Shown: positions 36,801 through 48,789 of the stretch, piece after piece
How positions within the stretch are numbered: position 1 is the stretch's first letter
How the letters are laid out: each line of letters begins with the position of its first letter
Assembly: GCF_003573695.1 (NCBI RefSeq)
Contig: NC_039365.1
Span: 82,191,089-82,255,088 of the forward strand
Source of the DNA: Papaver somniferum
Taxonomy: Eukaryota; Streptophyta; Magnoliopsida; Ranunculales; Papaveraceae
Reading direction: 5' to 3'
Length of the DNA: 64,000 nt
Position numbers and translations under genes: made by a program
The notes under the pieces: generated by a model
Seen by the model: the letters and a program-made list of their open reading frames with translations, nothing else
What the model was told of the DNA's origin: nothing
Database searches by the model: none

Positions 36801-37336
36801 TATATATATATAGGTGGTTATTAGGTTGGTTTTAAATTAAATTAGGTTAAGGGTAGGTTAGTCATTTCAACACTTTAGGACACCCCGTATAACTATAGGG
36901 AAGGTAGCCTAATAAAACCAGGGTCCCCTAAAAAAAAACCACGGTCCCTAAAAAATCATTCTTAAATAAAGTTTACACTTTACACCATCATTCACTGACA
37001 TGGGGAAAGGATCAAATCATAAAAAAGAAACTCTAGATATTTGGTATCTTTCTCTTTACATGAGATCTCAATTCCAGATACTATTTCGAATTGGAAGTTT
37101 ACCAAAGTAAGAAATACCCTGGACCTTGGTACTACAAGATTTACCGACTTCTGTTTAACGTCATATCTGTCCTTCAAACTAAGGACAAATGTGAACTAAC
37201 TGTCTAGCTAAAGAATTTAGGATCCTAAATATAAATATCAAGTACCAGCATAAAGTAAAATTTTCTGAACATGTTAAGTGAAGTATGAATCATGCTTAGC
37301 CCAAGTAATCATGTTCAGTTGTATGATATTCCAACA

Positions 37337-37863
37337 CACACCATCTAAAACTTGGTATAAGGCATAAGTTGGGTGCAGGAAGTGTTTTCAAGAAGTTTAA
37401 CGGCTGTCTAGTCCTTGTGGCTTGACTAGCTTCACATCTCTTCGGATTTGATCTCTTTTTTCAGCCAAACCTCACATAAGGTTTAGTTGTGGCACTTCCA
37501 GAGTCTAACGTAAAAGATGATGGGAAACCAGTTCATTTCAATGTTGATAATCAAGGCGGATGTGAACCCCAGTGCCGTCCCTTGTGCAGAGCCTGAAATG
37601 AAGATTAAAATATTCTTCTGATAGCTATGCAAATAATCTTTAGAACTCTTAAAACAATCTTTAGAACTCTTAAAAACAATTCATATATCTTTAGAACCAC
37701 GTTTTTAGATTCAATTCCATACGCTAAAGAATCACAACTCATGTTCAGAACACATCACAATGTGAAGTTAGATTCATATTAAAAACATCAAAAATTGAGG
37801 TTAGATTCACATTAAGAATTCAGAGTTACACTTTCACCGGCCGATATTGACTAGAGCTTACAG
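37337..37863. other. Spacer between the copia LTR and the chromomethylase 3' end
   Basis: About 530 bp without a recognisable gene or element. It contains a short duplicated phrase, CTTTAGAACTCTTAAAA (about 37638 and 37661). The rest is unassigned. Confidence 0.5.
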
Positions 37864-37869
37864 TTTATT
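37864..37869 (-). terminator. Putative poly(A) signal of the chromomethylase gene
   Basis: AATAAA on the minus strand, 66 bases past the stop codon, a plausible distance for a plant near-upstream element. Confidence 0.5.
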
Positions 37870-37934
37870 CTTACCGAAAGTATTCAAAATTACGCAGTAC
37901 AATGAGCAGTAAGTATACACAGAATTATGTCCAT

Positions 37935-40900
37935 CTACTCTTCAGTCTTCTGCTGTTCAATTTCAGAAGGTGATGATAATGAATGAAACAACTGATTAGT
38001 GTTGGAGAGGGAAAATTTGGGCGGAAGCATCATAAGTGGTTCATCCCCACTTAGTCTCAGCCATGCAGTTCCTAATGCGTACCCTAATGCGCGCGAAACA
38101 GAAACAGCAACTGCATTGCCCACCTGACGATATCTGCCAAAGTAAAACAACAATGATTTGAATTGTATATGGACAAAAGTAGGGAAAAAGGTTGGATGAG
38201 TACGAGTACTGCATGTCAAATTATTGCCAAGTGATAACTGAGCAAAAATATGGCCCTTGAATGTCCGGGATGATTAAGATTTTAGCAGCTCACTGTAATT
38301 TAATAGCTTGTTTTTGGGTGCATATGAGCAATACGACAGAATGCACATCCATTTAGGCAGGTGTGCACACTCAGTTTCAATTTCTAAACTTATAGTGTTC
38401 ATCGGGGTAAGATACAAATAAAAAAAAAGAGAGTTTTCAATCATATTTTCTATCTCTTCTACGTAAGTATCCCCATATGAGTATGCCACATTAATGTTCA
38501 ACTTCTTTGCAGGTTTTACACTGAATAATAAGCAAGGAATAACAATCCGCCGACATTGACAGAAACTTTAAAACGTTATATGAAAAGAAAAACAGAACAA
38601 CTAAATGAATAATGGACAAGAAAACGTACTTTTCCTTCACATTCCCGTGAAACCTGTAATAATCAGGAAAGCCTTGCAACCTTGCAGACTCCCGTATACT
38701 AATAATCCGGTTTTGCTGAGGATGCAACACTGCCTGCAAGATTAAAGGTATGACAATTCAGAATAAGTTTCTACAGATGAACATAAACACTTGAGCAAAT
38801 AATTCGTACCAGGGAGTGGCAATTTGGCGTTGTAATTACAGTCGGCACTGTCTCGTCCCACCATAACCGTGCAAAAGGTCTACAAGATTAGGAAGCAACA
38901 ATTCAATAGCATGTAGTCACAGTTTACATTGAGTTGAACACTCAAGTCCTTTAGAGCCTTCCTACATTTCTCAAAATTATACTCCAAACCATACAAGGGA
39001 AATGCACTACCTTCGAGACTTTCCTTGGCCTAATGTCAGGGCATAGTCCGGTACCTATATGTAACCCAAACAGAAGATTAATGGAATGAAAACATCACTG
39101 ATAACAAAATAACATAGCCATCTGCAAGAGCACAAACAATCTTAAATATGTATTTTTACTTGCAAAGCAACACACCTGTAAAAAGATAGTAGTTGTAGTG
39201 TACATTACCATGGGACACAATACATGTGAACCAAAAGCCAAGAGAAGTAAAACCAAATCCCTCACGAGTTCGATTTCGTGCACACTCTCTAACGAGTGTG
39301 CACATGACATTTTAATGTACACCGCTGATTCAATATTTTGCGAGTTATGTAACGAGGGTCGAGATTCTAAACATGGATGGTAACGAGGCCATCCGTTAAC
39401 TAATCAACCAGTCAAATATACACTAGTTACAGAAGTGTGCACAAAATTAGACTGCTCACCAATGGCTTTCCTGATGCTAATAGTATTCGCTCCCTTTTTG
39501 GATCCAATATAGCAACATTGTCAGATCCTACGATTACACCAGGGAGGTCCCTAAAATTTGCTCCCTGTAATTTGCAACAGTAAGATATACCGAACGAATC
39601 AAACACAAAAACAGTTCCTTCCGTCTAGCCAGTCACTAACCTTTTTCCGAGGGATTTGACAAACACGAAAAAAATCATCCTCAGATAATGGATTAGGACA
39701 ATGATCATACAGGATAGACCTTTCTATCTTAACTTCATCCTTCAAACCAGAGCATAGCATCTCTGCATAATAATTGATAAATACATATAGATAAGGACAG
39801 AGTATCACACAGCTAGCTGTCTCAAAAATGTACATGACACGTAGCTATATAATAAGGTAGCAAAACAAAAACAAAAAATGGATACAGAGATCAAGTAGAG
39901 TAGCAAATGCAAAAAGCAGATACATTTGCATAAAAAATACTACTCATTGACAGAAGGATCTCTCATGGACATCTTATAGAAGCCTAGAAAATCGAGTTAA
40001 ATCACCAAGTGGTAAATGACTAAATTCTGACCTTCATTGCTATGAAATGTTAAAAAAATCGCCAGATATGAGGTAAGGCGCTAGAAACATATGACAAGTA
40101 CGAGGAATAATGCAAGGCAAGATGATTCAAATATATTGCTTAGCTGGCTTTTAGCTCGCAAGACATCACTTATTAATGGTTTGTTCCTATTAGATTGACC
40201 ATGTTTTTGGATTTAAAGTAATTTCAAAATGAGATCTACCATCTTTGTTTGAAAGCATTGGAAACGTACCAGATTTACTTGATCTAATGTACTTTTGAAA
40301 CTCTGTTAGTGGATCCTCTTTGTAAGGCATCTCATCACGAGTTTCATGAGTTGTCACCTAAAATTACTGAAAACGTTAAAAAAGGATAATGTCTAACATC
40401 ATAAACATCAAGTCAGACAACTGAAACATAGCTAGGTACATACTTCTGGAAGATCGGATAGAGCGTCCCGAAGAACAAGTGCTTTTTCTAGACTTCGTGG
40501 TTGGCCTTCATCATATGCGACTATACAACGCTGCAAGAATATGGGCAATTATGGTCAGAACTGGCAAAACTTGACCCTAACGTGTGATTAAACGTACATT
40601 TAAGCTTAACAAATCATGTTAACATTGAGCACTCTTGAATCATGTCTACGACCCTTCACTCTGCCAGGGTGTGGATAGACCCTGAGTCAATAACTTGTTT
40701 TAACATAGAAAAACATATAACTAATAGTACTTATGGTCAGAGTAACTTGGAACTAAAAGCAATGTCAGGAAACAGCCATTATAATGGTATGACGGTCTAT
40801 GGCCCTTAACATCATAACACCAAGCGGTTGTAATCATGACAGCTGTTTTCTTAAAATATTGCTTTTAAAAGCAGGTGTGTTGAGCAATCTTTACACGCCA

Positions 40901-43900
40901 GCCCTGATAGCGTCGACCCAAACCCGTATCATTTGCAAGCTTAAGAAATGCAGTGATAAGAAATGATATGATGAATGGATAACCAGTCTGCACCTCAAAC
41001 TCCCTTGGACCACCGTATCTCACAATGACATCATGAGTAGGAAGTGGAAACTGTGGCAGTTTCTGCAAACCAGCAAACAGTATCAGAAGAAGTTCTGATG
41101 AATTCAGATCGTAACATTACAAAAAATGTGAATTAGTTTACCACAGATGGATGAGCACCCCACAAGAATGTACGCAGCCGAAATTGTGGAAGACCATAAC
41201 AACCAGCAGCAATAATCCCAACTCTCGCTTGGTAATTCATATGAACCAAACGACTCAAAGCATAGCGTCCAAGCACGCCATCGGCAAACCTCAATATGTC
41301 GGCAACATTTTCCATCAGCACATACTTAGGCTTCAAAAACTTTACTATGTCCATGAAAATGATTATTTGCTGGTTTTTTTCATCATCAAGAGGCGCGTCA
41401 ACATTCCGAAAGCGATTATAGCCACTAATCCCTTGGCATGGTGGGCCCCCACATACAACGTCAACATCTCCCTGAAATTACAAACTTACTAAGAAACAAA
41501 GTTTGCATATATATCAGCATACAAGCAACACAAATGACACTCACAGGAAGTGGCAGTATCTTCTTTTTAAATCCCTCTCTTACGAAATCTCGTATCTTAT
41601 CTTGGCAGTTACTGCAAGGAAAAAAGGGAAGAACAACGCCTAAAAATGTATACACAGTAAACAGAGTAGGCTTCATGTTAACTTCAAAGTGGCATACCTC
41701 AATCCTTTACTTGGCTCCCAGGTATCGTCGCTCGAACCGTAACCTTTCCAGCGCACCTAAAAACAGAAAAATGAACTGAAACCTAGGTCTTCCATTTTCG
41801 TACTAAAAGGTCCTAGTGTTTCAACTTAAGAATCGTCCAAAGCTTGGGAAATGATTTATACCTTAAATGTCAGCTCACGCTTCCCTGTTTCATTAGGATC
41901 ACCATAACAGATATCTAGTAGTTCTGAAACTTCAAATTCATCAGATGAAATCTCATTATCAGCATATGATCTTGTCTTGATTCTTGAAGTTCTAGAATTA
42001 GAGCTTGGTGAAATCTCTGCACAGTCAATCCTATAAAGTTTGCAGAGTTTTTCCCATTCCTTTAATAAATCAAGGTAATCAGCTGCCGATTCATTCCTAA
42101 TCTGTTCAAAGAGAAAATTTAACATTAAACTAAAACATTTTCTGGCTAGCCAACATATCGCAGATCAGGAAACAAAACTTAGTTACCTTTGTTTTGGGAT
42201 GATTCAGTCTGAAACTCTCACAGGCAGCTTCATCAGTATCAACAGCCCATTTCTATATTTTTAAAATAAAAAAAAAAAACATATGTACAAAAAAGTTGGT
42301 CAGACCATGAAATTGGCATAAATGCCATTTGTATAGACTCTCTTCTATGAGGCTTAAAAGGGTGAGTTTCTTAGACTAACGATCTGAACTAGAACCTATA
42401 ATTGATTAAAAAAATTACCGTGACAAGATTAACAGAAGAGAGCTTGGAACCGAGGCAGAGCCCAGTTGACATTCCGCCGCAACCAGAGTAAAGGTCTAAT
42501 ACGGCTACATCTACTTTGCCAAGATTACTGTGGTCATTGCTACAGACTGTCTGAATGTCAGTACATTGGGCAAAGTCATTAGACTTTGTGATGCTATCTG
42601 AAAGAATAGAGATTCATGCAATCAGTCGCGCACAAGTTCATGTACCAAGGAATATTAAGCACATTGCCACTTAAAATCCCAGACAATACTTAGCATGTAT
42701 AACTATATTAAGATTTCCTGCCATTCCACCTCTGAAAATATCAAATTAAAGAACATGACATGTTTGAGCATACAGTTATAAACAGCTACAAAATCCAAAA
42801 GTGATTACAATAATAGTTCTAATGATATTAATAACAATGATAATAATATTAATACCAACCACAGACTAACTACTATTACTTCCTTTATAATTCATGTACT
42901 GTATAATAGTTGTCTGATGGAGTCAACATTTCATAATTATTTTGAAGCTTATTGTAATATTTAAGTATAGTGCTGGATCAACATAGACACTTGATCTTAC
43001 GACTCTCCGAGGAGAAAGATTCTCTTTGGATGTCGAATTTTCTTCTAAACTAAATTCCCACTGGGGCACGGTGATGTGTGGTGAAGAAAAATGACATGAA
43101 ACTTCCAAGTCAAGCAATACTAAAATTACAATCACATACTTACCAGTCATCGTATTACAAAAAGTTGCATATTCCAAGTAATAGTTCATATCATAGAAAT
43201 AGTCACATGATGCAACAGATCTTGATGATCTCAAGTTTACCTGCCACAAAGTGGAATCATGTTAGTTAACAGAAAATGTAAAATGACCAAAGTAACATGT
43301 GATGCGGTTATTAGCAATGACAGCCTAACCAACTTCTTTTGCACAACCAATGATAACATTAACTAATAACAAAAGTTCATTAAGAGCTATTAATTCACTA
43401 AACCTAAAAACACTATGAATTCTTACATTAGGAGGTAGCTGCGCGATCTCAAGTTTAGAAACAAGGCAATCCAGTAAATTGTCATTCACTAAATTAGAGC
43501 AAAATACACGCTTTTTGTCATGAAAAGAAGCTTGATCTTTGATAACCTGAAACATGGAAAATTGTAAGCAATAATCAGAAGATGATTACACAAGATCGAG
43601 CTGTTCAATAAAACTTGAAAGTATCAGCAGTATTACAGTATCTTCAGCTCTGTAGAACCACTGAACCCTAACATAATCTTCATCTTCCTCTGTTTTAAAA
43701 AACTCTAAGATCCTGCCGATGTAATTTTGTCCTCCTTTCTCGCCCTGAAAACATATTTAATATGTCATAGTTTTTCTAGAGTTAGTGCAACTGCATGAAT
43801 AACTTTATGTGAGTCCTCAAAGATCCTCAAATATGAGAAATGATAAATGCACTATATATTTAGGTGCAACTCTGAATTCCTACTTATATTATATATCTGA

Positions 43901-46411
43901 TTAAAATACTTGCTTTGCCTAAAGAAGAAAGATATATCATATACGAAACAAATTGCCAACAAAGTAAGTTCAGTTCAGCTATAAATCCAGAAGTGGCAGT
44001 TTTACGAATATTTTGTACCAAGGGGTCTAGGTGGTCAGTACAGCGACATAACAGTCCTTGCACCGGCATATCTTTGTAACACGACAGGCCTGACGAAATG
44101 AATCACTATAATATATCAAAAGAAGTACTAACAACACCTTTCCCATGTGTCTCAATTTCATACCTGTGATTTTTTTTCATTAACAAGAAATGGAGTAACA
44201 AAAGGAAATGGTGACAGAAGACGACTGCTACCATAATAGCGGACATTAATGAATGCTAATTTAATGAAATGTCAACTGTGGCATTCTGTTTCCGATGGTT
44301 CCAGCGAGTAAATTGCAGTGACCAACTAGAAACAGTGTGAAACTGTATAAGTTTTTAACTAGCATCCTACCTGATTCGAATCAAACAATCCCACAATAAT
44401 TGTACGATCTTAGTGTAGATAGGCCTAGGAAGTCGAAATTCATGCAATTCATCAGCTAAAGTCATCCATTAAGTATCCATTGCTCATGAAGACTTCAAAT
44501 GTACAAATCGGAAACCATATCATATTTATTCAACTTCATCAACTAAGAATCGTTCAGTAAGTTGACAAATAAAAGCAAGAACATAGACATGCTTAGTTAA
44601 GGTTAAACGGTGACCCATGGACAGGGACTTGTTAATGAACTAATCAGGTGATATAACTTAAACCATCGATAAAACAAGATTTAGAAATTTGAAATTTCGC
44701 TTTGTCTTGTATATTCATCATCTCTTCTGTTCAGATTTCCATGGTTGGTAAGCATAATGCTCATTAGCTGCTCAAATACAACCTCAAACTCAACTTCGTT
44801 TCCCATACAAGAACCAAATAATTCAACAAGTTTTACAACCGCCTAAAGACAACCTCCTCAACTATGGAATATTTTAATCTCAGTTGTACTTAGAATTTTG
44901 ATACATGTGACCATTGTTAACAACCAAACAACACAAAATATAAAAAAGGAAATGGTGTACCTTCACATATGCACAATCTCCAATATCGAAAATACACTGA
45001 TCAACTTCAGCTTGGGTATAATGGCATTTCACGTTCAACATCACTTTGTCTTCATCATCATCACTGCAGCATGCACCATATCAAGCGGGCAAAGATTTAA
45101 AAAAAATATATAATCGAAAAACAATGAACTCCACTGCAGATAAGTTTAAGGATTATTACTCAGATGTAAACCTTCTATCATTAGTCTCTCTACCCTGCAG
45201 AATCCAGGACATAAATCAGTAATGGACTTGAAGAGGTCCCCAATTCTTTCAAGGATAGCATCAGGAAAGAACAGGACAACCAGAGTAAAATTACCCTAAC
45301 ACCAATAAAAAAAAATTGTCTGGTGACTGTAGAAGAGAAGGAAATCCAGGCATCCTTAACCGTAAAGTGAATCTAAGTCAGCAAGATGGATCCCAGTGAC
45401 TAAAATGGAAAATAAATAAACTTATAGATATTAAAAAGAAAGGAAAAAAACGCGATTGTATGTTGTATAAGATGTAAAGACAATATTACAGACTAGGGTA
45501 ACAAATGTCAAAACATGTGCAATTAATGATATCTTCTGAAAACATAACCAGACACTAAATAATAACTAAGAATAGTCAAACATAATAAAAATTAATTTCA
45601 TAATTTTGGAATGAAAAGGTGTCAAATCTAAAGGAAGAATGGAATCAGGGTTAGTGTCCATTTTTTTTTTACTTTGTTTAAAAAGTATAAGCTTCTCCTT
45701 TTCAGCAATATGCCATATTTCCGTAATTTTAATCAAAACTTCATAAACAAAAGGCAGATTGTAATACCCGATTCAGAACTCCAGGTTAAATTCCATGGAG
45801 ATGTGGACATTATACAGATGTACCACACTAATTTTCCTAGTTCTCAAACACATAGAACGGTATCAGATGACAAGTGAGTCCTTCACAACGATTTGTATCA
45901 TTTTCTTGAGATTTTTCTAAATCTTTCCGACTTTTCAAAACTAAAATTATTTCCATTGAAGACGCATAAAACATTTTTTTCCACAACGCATCAATAATGT
46001 ATCAACATAAAAGCAAAAGAATCAACAACTAGTAGTTACAGATGCAATTTACTTGGTAATCGAAAGAACATTGGTACCCTTAAATGTTACCTCATCTGCA
46101 TGATATCTCCAGGGCCATCTTTTTGTAGCTTCGTCAAGAGGAATCGGATCACCGATAAAGAAAGAATAGTTAGCTGCATTCTTTTTTTGTTTCTTTGATT
46201 TCAAATCCACGTCATGAGAAAGCTTTAATTTCTTCTTGGAAGGTTTATTCACCGTAGAAGAATCGCCATTGGGGGTTAAAGAAAATCTTGGAGATCTTCT
46301 AGAAGTTGAAGAAGAAGAATTCTTACATGCAGAACTCGACGGATTTGGAGAAGAAGGAGAGACCAAGTGATTTCTTGGAGATCTTCTCATGATTTTCTCC
46401 GAATCCGCCAT
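37935..46411 (-). CDS. CMT3: DNA (cytosine-5)-methyltransferase, chromomethylase CMT3 type
   Basis: A nuclear enzyme that methylates CHG cytosines on nucleosomes bearing H3K9 methylation, keeping transposons silent. The spliced product is about 870 residues (Arabidopsis CMT3 is 839). The N-terminal tail is basic and Ser-rich, then RWPWRY (about 98-103). A BAH domain spans about 120-262 ([19 protein letters not shown]). Motif I is DLYSGCGG (296-303). The chromodomain is inserted at about 397-445, with cage residues F399, W426 and Y429 in CMT3 spacing. Catalytic PPCQG has C477. Other motifs are MENV (518-521), QFRLR (561-565), [11 protein letters not shown] (784-794) and RQVGNA (807-812). All expected motifs are present and no stop or frameshift was found. 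CMT2 is excluded by its much longer N-terminus. The start is the first ATG after the TATA box. The gene body is free of recognisable TEs. Confidence 0.95.
37935..46411 (-). other. CMT3: Exon map of the CMT3-type gene (21 coding exons)
   Basis: Coding exons in transcript order: 46411-46091, 45194-45160, 45063-44961, 43744-43637, 43546-43427, 43240-43144, 42597-42419, 42252-42187, 42101-41862, 41756-41698, 41611-41545, 41471-41142, 41062-40994, 40530-40444, 40357-40270, 39762-39641, 39564-39460, 39054-39011, 38879-38810, 38733-38630, 38133-37935. Every intron is GT...AG, and the lengths sum to 2613 nt (871 codons with stop), in phase throughout. Donor 13 (GTGCAG) is the weakest. The longest introns are the third (1216 bp) and first (896 bp). 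Boundaries were placed by reading frame, GT/AG and protein-family continuity, not by transcripts. Confidence 0.85.
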
Positions 46412-46465
46412 TTTCAGTGACGAGAGGAAAGTAAAACCCTAGTTTTTTCTGAATCTAGGATTTTA

Positions 46466-46472
46466 TTTTATA
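46466..46472 (-). promoter_or_regulatory. TATA box of the chromomethylase gene
   Basis: TATAAAA on the minus strand, about 55 bases before the ATG, which implies a short 5' UTR of roughly 25-30 bases. Confidence 0.6.
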
Positions 46473-46529
46473 AGGGAAGTAGAGCGGAGAAAATGAACGC
46501 TCTACAGCTTGACTGCAGAAGAGGAAACG

Positions 46530-46539
46530 TTTGGCGGGA
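46530..46539. promoter_or_regulatory. E2F-like site, proximal
   Basis: TTTGGCGGGA (complement TCCCGCCAAA) matches the E2F consensus closely. It lies about 120 bases upstream of the ATG and 60 bases upstream of the TATA box, suggesting S-phase expression. Confidence 0.6.
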
Positions 46540-46680
46540 GCTGTACTGATGGTGGTGGTCAGCCACTGAGAATGTCAGAAGTGATATGACTGATGATTGG
46601 TATAATACACGCTACCTGCGCACGATAGTATTTCTCTGCCCAATTGCGCATTAATAGGAATAAAAAAGTCGAAATTAGCG

Positions 46681-46690
46681 TAGGCGGGAA
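46681..46690. promoter_or_regulatory. E2F-like site, distal
   Basis: TAGGCGGGAA (complement TTCCCGCCTA) contains the TTCCCGCC core of an E2F site, about 270 bases upstream of the ATG. It is weaker than the proximal site. Confidence 0.45.
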
Positions 46691-46984
46691 TGGAAATGTT
46701 ATAAAACCATCCCCTGATCTTTCTGTAATAACACAAATAAAAGGAAAGGTTCATCTTTTTTTTTTCTTTTGGTAAGTGACCGTGTAACCTTGATATTATC
46801 GACTACTCCCACATCTTATTAAAATGGTAAACTGTTGTTACGCAAAAACGAGAAAGTTAATAAAAAAGAGAAAGAAGAGAAAGTTAATAACTATTACAAC
46901 CGTTGCTACGGTGAGAGGGCCGATCGAAGAAGAATCTGAAGACGGTGTTTGTCTGCGACTAATTTTGCGCTGTTTTAGCAAAAA

Positions 46985-47333
46985 TGATACTTTGACCCGT
47001 TTCATAAAAAGTGATACTTTCGCGTCGTTTCAGAAAAAATGATTAAAAAGTGATACTTTCATTCCGTTTCAGAAAAATTGATCATTTTTTCTGAAACGGG
47101 GCGAAAGTATCACTTTTCCTGAAACGGGGCGAAAGTATCACTTTTCCTGAAACGGAATGTGAAAGTATCATGTTTTCTGAAACGGAAAATTAGTCGATCC
47201 ATAAACCAAAATATGGTTGCATGATGTGTTGTGCATCCTTTGTGGTGATTTGTTTAATGGCATGCATTCAATTTTCGAGAATTGTGCCTAAAGTGAAAGT
47301 ATCATTTTTCTTGAACGGAGGGAGTACATCGTT
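46985..47333. repeat. Array of Stowaway-like TIR fragments in both orientations
   Basis: Copies of GTGATACTTTC..CGTTTCAGAAAAA (46985-47080) face inverted copies TTTTTCTGAAACGGGGCGAAAGTATCAC (47078-47180), a potential large hairpin. A complete right end, AAAGTATCATTTTTCTTGAACGGAGGGAGTA, closes the block near 47330. CTCCCTCCGTT ends are typical of Stowaway (Tc1/mariner) MITEs. Confidence 0.7.
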
Positions 47334-47465
47334 TTATTGGTTGGAGCTGAAAATTAGATGATGCCTAAACCAAAATATGGCTACATAAAGTATCATGTAT
47401 CCTTTGTAGTGGTTTGCGTAATGGATATCCATTTAATTTTCTAAAATTGTGCCTACAATGATAAA
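47180..47465 (+). repeat. Direct duplication of a ~115-bp unit around a MITE end
   Basis: Unit GAAAATTAG..GATCC/GATGCCTAAACCAAAATATGG ... AATTTTC.A.AATTGTGCCTA.A.TG occurs at about 47184-47302 and again at 47347-47462, with the MITE right end between. The copies differ at roughly one base in six by eye. Confidence 0.65.
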
Positions 47466-47597
47466 TACCTCCTAATTTTTCGTAAAAACTATAAATTTGA
47501 TATTGTTGTTTGTATTCATTGCGTAGATTTTTTTACAACCTTTCCAACGAGATAAAATTTGTAAAATTCCAAGGCACGGATTTTTAGATATGTTATA

Positions 47598-47910
47598 CTC
47601 CCTCTGTTCTTTTTTAATAGGCTAATTTTGTTTTTAGAGAAAATTAAGGAAATTAAGTGAACCAATCATTGAAATTGGTCCTCATGACACTTGTAAATGA
47701 AAGAAGTGAAATTGCAATGATCCCCATGACACTTGTCAGCAAAAGAAGTAAAGAGAAATGGTCTACATGACACTTGTCATCAAAAGAAGTTAAGAGAAAG
47801 TGGTCCCAGAAAAACTAAAGTAATATTTGATTTTCCCAATTAGGAAACAAGCCTATTTTTCTGAAACATTTATTTATAGAAACCAGCCTATTAAGAAAGA
47901 ACGGAGGGAG
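47598..47910. mobile_element. Stowaway-type MITE, 313 bp
   Basis: Inverted ends CTCCCTCTGTTCTTTTTTAA and the complement of TTAAGAAAGAACGGAGGGAG match with two differences, and are flanked by TA on each side (47596-47597 and 47911-47912). The TA duplication and CTCCCTC ends are typical of Stowaway/mariner MITEs. It contains three spaced CATGACACTTGT repeats (about 47684, 47729, 47769). Confidence 0.85.
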
Positions 47911-48239
47911 TATTAAAGTTTGCTTTTCAATTATACCCTTAAAAAAATGGTTTACATAAGTTATAGTAATTGAACTAAAAAGGAGTGACAATTGTGTCAA
48001 GTGAAAAAGTAACCATGGACACCAAAAATTTACAATCTTTTTATCAAATTGCACATTTGTGTGAGGCTTCATTTTACAAAAAAAATGGCCATAAGATGGG
48101 GAACATTAAAATTAACAAGAGTGCATTTCATTATCTGACCATTGTACACGTACCAATCAACTTGAAACTGGTATTGTCCTTCAAGATCATGTAGATGTTT
48201 GTAAAAGAGTCAGAGCAAGCTACACTAATGGGAATATTG

Positions 48240-48600
48240 AATTCATGAGCTGGGGAGTGCATGGTTGTTCGTGAAATTTTGTTACTTATGGGAAAAGAAA
48301 AACACCTCGCTAAAATTCACATAAAAGCTGATGCTAAGATGGTCATTCAATATATCACTAAGGGTCACTTGCTTATTCAATGGTAAAATATGAACATTCT
48401 TAAGGAAATAAAAAATTTAGCTGCAAATTTTAGTTATTGTTATTTTACTTTTGTTAGTAGTAATGATAATCGGTTAGGGAAACTGCTACTGCAGTAAAAT
48501 GTTAAGAGAACTACTCACTAGTAATTTTTAGTCTTTTGGTAAAAGACGACAAAAATATTTCCTCTTGATGCAATAAAATTCTTATTTATCAAAAAAAAAA
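48240..48600 (+). mobile_element. 5'-truncated LINE tail with poly(A)
   Basis: The plus strand reads as the end of a LINE RNase H domain (KIHIKADAKMVIQYITKGHLL, then FTFVSSNDNRLGK, near 48308-48500). A 3' UTR follows, ending in an A-run (48591-48600). A 5'-truncated copy is the usual outcome of LINE insertion. Confidence 0.65.
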
Positions 48601-48789
48601 GGTGCATTTTTATTTTTATTTTGTGTAAGTTAGATTTCATTAAAACTAAGGTTAAAGTCGGAATTACATCGTTAGTAGAGTCATCTAGTATAGAGAAGGA
48701 CTGGTTGGCCCTCCTGATACTACATTTATTTGATGAGAGTTTATGAACAATACACAGTGGAGGGATATCTGATGAGATTATGAACAATA

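Larger units (their letters stand above)
35436..36962. mobile_element. 1.5-kb TIR DNA transposon with alternating GTTCGGTT/AACCGAAC array
   Basis: Flanked by a perfect 8-bp duplication TTAAATAA (35428-35435 and 36963-36970). The terminal inverted repeats are about 50 bp: GAACGATTTTTTTGGGACC on the left against GAATGATTTTTTAGGGACC on the complement of the right, with the match continuing through a second GGGGACC.TGGTTTTAT block. Inside are about 21 short TTCGGTT/AACCGAA words (35786-36445) and a GGTGGT-rich minisatellite (36600-36800). There is no transposase. Long TIRs suggest a Mutator-like origin; the 8-bp duplication would also fit hAT. The matching site in the 8963 LTR is empty. Confidence 0.8.
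35171..37336 (+). repeat. Copia LTR (same family as 8963-9529) split by a TIR element
   Basis: Begins TGTTAGCTTTATTTTAGTTT and resembles the 8963 LTR up to 35435. After the inserted element it resumes at 36971 with AGTTTACACTTTACACCATC and ends GATATTCCAACA. A primer-like TTGGTAT lies some 20 bases further on (about 37354), displaced from its usual place. I saw no target duplication, so it may be a degraded element end and not a clean solo LTR. Confidence 0.75.

Noticed and set aside
41151..41779. Plus-strand ORFs of 113 residues each
   Set aside because: Antisense to exons 10 to 12 of the chromomethylase gene, whose minus-strand frame is strongly supported.
46824..47042. 72-residue plus ORF
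   Set aside because: Runs into MITE-end repeats and has low-complexity Lys/Arg composition; no domain.
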